Source: an uncultured Candidatus Saccharibacteria bacterium (GTDB lineage Bacteria; Patescibacteriota; Saccharimonadia; Saccharimonadales; Saccharimonadaceae). Taken from it: DNA of 26,418 nucleotides. Where the stretch lies: positions 1 through 26,418 of the forward strand of contig CAJZIB010000003.1 in assembly GCA_916049555.1 (NCBI GenBank). Direction: 5' to 3'. The position numbers and the translations under genes were made by a program. Below are positions 24,403-26,418 of this stretch, piece by piece (position 1 is the stretch's first letter; the number at the start of each line of letters is the position of its first letter). The notes beneath the pieces were generated by a model. That model saw nothing but the letters and a program-made list of their open reading frames with translations. It was not told the origin of the DNA and did not search any database.

Positions 24403-24441
24403 ATGTATTCAGTTAATTCTTAACACAGATATTGAATACAT
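24403..24441. repeat. 9-bp inverted repeat before the CYTH gene (candidate operator)
   Basis: ATGTATTCA at 24403-24411 and TGAATACAT at 24433-24441 are exact complements, 21 nt apart. A smaller inverted repeat (GTTAA/TTAAC, 24412-24424) lies between them. No U-tract follows, so a terminator is unlikely. The position just upstream of the next gene and right after rnhA suggests an operator or mRNA hairpin. Confidence 0.45.
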
Positions 24442-24475
24442 AATTTATAAAAAAGAGGGATAGAGGAGAAGGAGA

Positions 24476-25015
24476 ATGCGAAAAATTATTTATAAAACTC
24501 AAATAAAAGATCGTGATGAATTTGAGAGGAAGCTTTCATCCCTCGATTTTGATTTTGGCCCAATGTATTGGCAGAATACTAGGGTTTTTGTACCTAAAAA
24601 TTACAAGAATCATCAAAATTATCCAAGAATGAATCTGGTGATTGAGATGCGAGCTGTTAATCGCCCTGCAAAATATGAGCTTGTTTGTAAACGTCATATT
24701 GAGGACTCTGGTGTGACAATTGTGCATAGTACACAGGTTAGGGACTATGCTGAGGCAGCTAATATTTTATTGCAGTTAGGCTTTGAGCTGCAGGCGGAAG
24801 TACCTAGACGTCGTGCCGATGTTAGAATAAATGAGAGGACTGTGGTTTATCTTGACCGAATTGATACGTTGAATGAGGATTTTGTTAAGGTTGAGGTTGA
24901 GGTTGATGATGGAGAAAGTGTGCAACTTGCGCAACAAGAATTGGAGAGTTTATTAAACAATTTTGGACTCAGGGAGATGAATCGAGTAAAAGAAACCTAT
25001 GCTGAATTAGCGTAG
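24476..25015 (+). CDS. CYTH-fold protein (class IV adenylate cyclase-like), likely altered active site
   Basis: A 179-residue protein with the strand pattern of the CYTH / triphosphate tunnel family: LVIEMRAV, KYELVCKRHIED, a helix with LLQLGFE, RRRADVRI, VVYLDRID and the late acidic strand FVKVEVEVDD. Members include CyaB adenylate cyclase and inorganic triphosphatases. The N-terminal ExExK metal motif that defines the family is missing; the first strand reads KIIYKTQIK. The basic and C-terminal acidic residues remain. It may bind a triphosphate or nucleotide without turning it over, or be a diverged enzyme. A long GAGGAGAAGGAG ribosome site suggests strong translation. The KwaB-like gene follows 54 nt later with its own promoter. 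Confidence 0.6.
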   Translation: MRKIIYKTQIKDRDEFERKLSSLDFDFGPMYWQNTRVFVPKNYKNHQNYPRMNLVIEMRAVNRPAKYELVCKRHIEDSGVTIVHSTQVRDYAEAANILLQLGFELQAEVPRRRADVRINERTVVYLDRIDTLNEDFVKVEVEVDDGESVQLAQQELESLLNNFGLREMNRVKETYAELA

Positions 25016-25039
25016 AAGTGGCCGAGTCGGATTATTTTG

Positions 25040-25048
25040 TGCTACACT
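25040..25048 (+). promoter_or_regulatory. Extended -10 promoter of the KwaB-like gene
   Basis: TGCTACACT with the -10 hexamer TACACT at 25043-25048, a weaker version of the shared motif. The predicted start near 25055 gives a 15-nt leader that contains the AGAGAGGA ribosome site. Confidence 0.55.
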
Positions 25049-25069
25049 AGATAGAAAAAGAGAGGAACT

Positions 25070-26089
25070 ATGGAAACCGACGGAGGAACGGCAATTACAA
25101 ATTCAGAAATTAAGAAGATTAGTGACTTTGATGTCTTTTTGTGGGCGAACGAAATTGATGAGGTGAAAAATAACGTTTCTTGTGAACTTTTCTTGTTTAA
25201 TAAGAATTACACACCATTCAAGATTCGCTACTCGGAGAAGTTAACTAATTCCGTGAAACAGATGTTCATGGGAGAGGCTGCTGCTTTTGTAATAAAAGAG
25301 GCAGATAAGGGACTTGAGTGTCGCGAATATGAAAAATCTGATGGCGAAAATAAAGTGATTTATCGCACTGATCTAAATAAGGTGATTAGGGCGGAAAGCT
25401 TAATTCGTTTAGTTGAAAAAGAATATAAGGATATTGATTACTTCACAGATAATGAGCACCAATTTAAGAAAGTAAAAGGGATTTTAGCAAAATTTACTTA
25501 TCCTGGTGAAGAAGGGATGAAGACTTTTTATATTGCTAAGGCTATTTCGGCATCGTCAGCCTTGAGCGCGAAGTCGTCTTGGGAGCTGAATGGTGAGAGT
25601 TTTGAGCCATTTAGTGCTGAGGTGGCTTTGAAAATGCCTGATGATAACCAGGTAGCGATTATTGATGAAAATGTGGTTATTTTTAATCAGAGTAAATTTG
25701 AGGCTTTGTTCCAGTATGACTATAAGGCGCAGATGCTGGCTGAGGCAAAGGCGCGTGAGATTGAGGAAAAATATCAGTTGTCATTTGCTGAAGGATTGAC
25801 CTTGAATGCGTTATTACAGGATAAAAAGCCACTCGTGAAGAAATTGCAAGATATGGACATTCAGGAACAGATGTCACAAGAGCAATTAGTCGATTATGCG
25901 GATGAGATGAAGCTGGATTTAATGACTGATGATGACGGTAAGATTATTGTGATGGATGATAAGGATTTGACGATGTTCGTGAATCTTTTAAATGAAGATT
26001 ATTATGTTTCACCAGTAAATGGTAAACGCTATGAGATTAAATCAAAGAAATTGCTTAATGAGCCAGAGGGTGAACCACCAAGGGGCTAG
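25070..26089 (+). CDS. DUF4868 protein, KwaB-like (Kiwa anti-phage family)
   Basis: A 339-residue soluble protein whose C-terminal half follows the DUF4868 pattern of KwaB, the effector subunit of the Kiwa defence system. Visible marks are the strand-loop VVIFNQSKFEALFQY (residues 202-216), the helix pair after it, a Leu-rich segment near 243-262, and the conserved end YYVSPVNGKRYEIKSKK (311-327). The N-terminal half is helical and charged. In known Kiwa systems a four-helix membrane protein, KwaA, is encoded beside KwaB. No KwaA is seen upstream, and the gene after next begins with a hydrophobic segment but is cut off. It could be an orphan housekeeping DUF4868 protein. The family call is from memory. 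Confidence 0.72.
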   Translation: METDGGTAITNSEIKKISDFDVFLWANEIDEVKNNVSCELFLFNKNYTPFKIRYSEKLTNSVKQMFMGEAAAFVIKEADKGLECREYEKSDGENKVIYRTDLNKVIRAESLIRLVEKEYKDIDYFTDNEHQFKKVKGILAKFTYPGEEGMKTFYIAKAISASSALSAKSSWELNGESFEPFSAEVALKMPDDNQVAIIDENVVIFNQSKFEALFQYDYKAQMLAEAKAREIEEKYQLSFAEGLTLNALLQDKKPLVKKLQDMDIQEQMSQEQLVDYADEMKLDLMTDDDGKIIVMDDKDLTMFVNLLNEDYYVSPVNGKRYEIKSKKLLNEPEGEPPRG

Positions 26090-26090
26090 G

Positions 26091-26288
26091 ATGCCGAATA
26101 CTTATATTAGATGTACTCACTGTGGGAAGGTTGAATTAGTTAAGTTGAGGTGCGATGAGACTCATGGCGCGATTGTTTTGCCAGGAGTCTGTGCGGAATG
26201 TTTTTGTCGTATTTTGAATACTGGCCGAAGAGTGCTTCTGAGGAAGGATTGGACACAGGTTAGCTTGAAAGATCAACTTGATGATTGA
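26091..26288 (+). CDS. Small Cys-rich zinc-ribbon protein
   Basis: A 65-residue protein with CTHC at 8-11, a lone Cys near 21, and CAECFC at 34-39, enough for one zinc ribbon with a spare Cys. It resembles the short ribbon proteins in replication and transcription complexes but matches no family I know. ATG 26091 is 1 nt after the KwaB-like stop, with GGGG-rich purines upstream, so the two genes are coupled. The open frame reaches back to 26019 but would overlap KwaB. It is the only gene here that ends in TGA. Confidence 0.65.
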   Translation: MPNTYIRCTHCGKVELVKLRCDETHGAIVLPGVCAECFCRILNTGRRVLLRKDWTQVSLKDQLDD

Positions 26289-26293
26289 GTAAT

Positions 26294-26333
26294 TTATTTA
26301 TACAGAAATTTTTTACTTTTAATGTATAAATAA
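26294..26333. promoter_or_regulatory. 11-bp inverted repeat over a candidate promoter (operator-like)
   Basis: TTATTTATACA at 26294-26304 and TGTATAAATAA at 26323-26333 are exact complements with an 18-nt spacer that contains a T-run. The right arm covers TGTATAAAT, a good extended -10 candidate, and the left arm covers its -35 region. A dimeric repressor bound here would block the downstream gene. A hairpin in the mRNA is the alternative. Confidence 0.45.
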
Positions 26334-26351
26334 TTGACTCAAAGGAGAGAG

Positions 26352-26418
26352 ATGAAAAAAGCTATTAAAATTGCGCTAGCAGCAGGTGTGCTGTGTGGCG
26401 TAGTGTTCGGCTCGATTA
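26352..26418 (+). CDS. Start of an exported or membrane protein (partial)
   Basis: The window ends after 22 codons. The N-terminus MKKAIKIALAAGVLCGVVFG has Lys followed by a hydrophobic core, as in a signal peptide or first membrane helix. AAAGGAGAG at 26341-26349 is a strong ribosome site. It could be a secreted protein, or a membrane protein such as a KwaA-type partner of the KwaB-like gene. The visible part cannot decide. Confidence 0.55.
   Translation, partial: MKKAIKIALAAGVLCGVVFGSI

Noticed and set aside
26019..26090. Longer N-terminus for the 65-residue zinc-ribbon protein
   Set aside because: It would overlap the conserved end of the KwaB-like gene, and ATG 26091 sits at the usual coupled position.
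1..26418. TGA read as glycine, as in Gracilibacteria/Absconditabacteria
   Set aside because: No in-frame TGA interrupts any of the long conserved genes, which all read cleanly with the standard code.

Overview
The window looks like a stretch of chromosome from a Patescibacteria/CPR organism, most likely a Saccharibacteria (TM7) relative. The grounds are moderately AT-rich, very gene-dense DNA, short intergenic gaps, a DnaG primase without its zinc ligands, a compact type IV pilus operon without an outer-membrane secretin, and several short proteins of no recognised family. This placement is inference from gene content; there is no rRNA gene to confirm it. No tRNA, rRNA, CRISPR array, insertion sequence or prophage is visible. 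The standard genetic code fits all genes.

Layout. Positions 1-2044 hold the end of an ABC export system: the tail of one FtsX/MacB-like permease, a second complete permease and its ATPase. A small zinc-ribbon gene and a strong palindromic terminator follow. Positions 2361-6794 carry housekeeping genes: CTP synthase (pyrG), arginyl-tRNA synthetase (argS), oligoribonuclease (orn) and a MmcQ/YjbR-like protein. These end at a perfect bidirectional terminator facing two minus-strand genes, the mechanosensitive channel mscL and a single-pass membrane protein. A back-to-back promoter pair then leads into dnaG. Between dnaG and rpoD, usually close partners, sit a 105-residue helical protein and an 864-residue charged protein, neither recognised. 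After rpoD come a VirB2/TrbC-like pilin-type protein and a diacylglycerol-kinase-family enzyme.

Positions 15606-23940 are a type IV pilus machine: pilM, a large pilN-like gene, a pilO-like gene, a small EF-hand-loop membrane protein, then the motors pilB and pilT and the platform pilC. Start-stop overlaps (TAATG) couple several of them. No major pilin or prepilin peptidase is in the window. RNase HI follows directly. The right end (24476-26418) carries a CYTH-fold protein, a DUF4868 protein related to KwaB of the Kiwa anti-phage system, a 65-residue zinc-ribbon protein, and the start of an exported or membrane protein.

Control signals are unusually easy to see. Eight promoters share an extended -10 of the form TGCTAWAAT, usually without a -35 box. 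At four genes the -10 ends exactly 6 nt before the ATG, which predicts leaderless mRNAs. The observations most worth following are the KwaB-like gene in an unusual neighbourhood, the EF-hand protein in the pilus operon, and the loss of zinc ligands in both DnaG and PilB.
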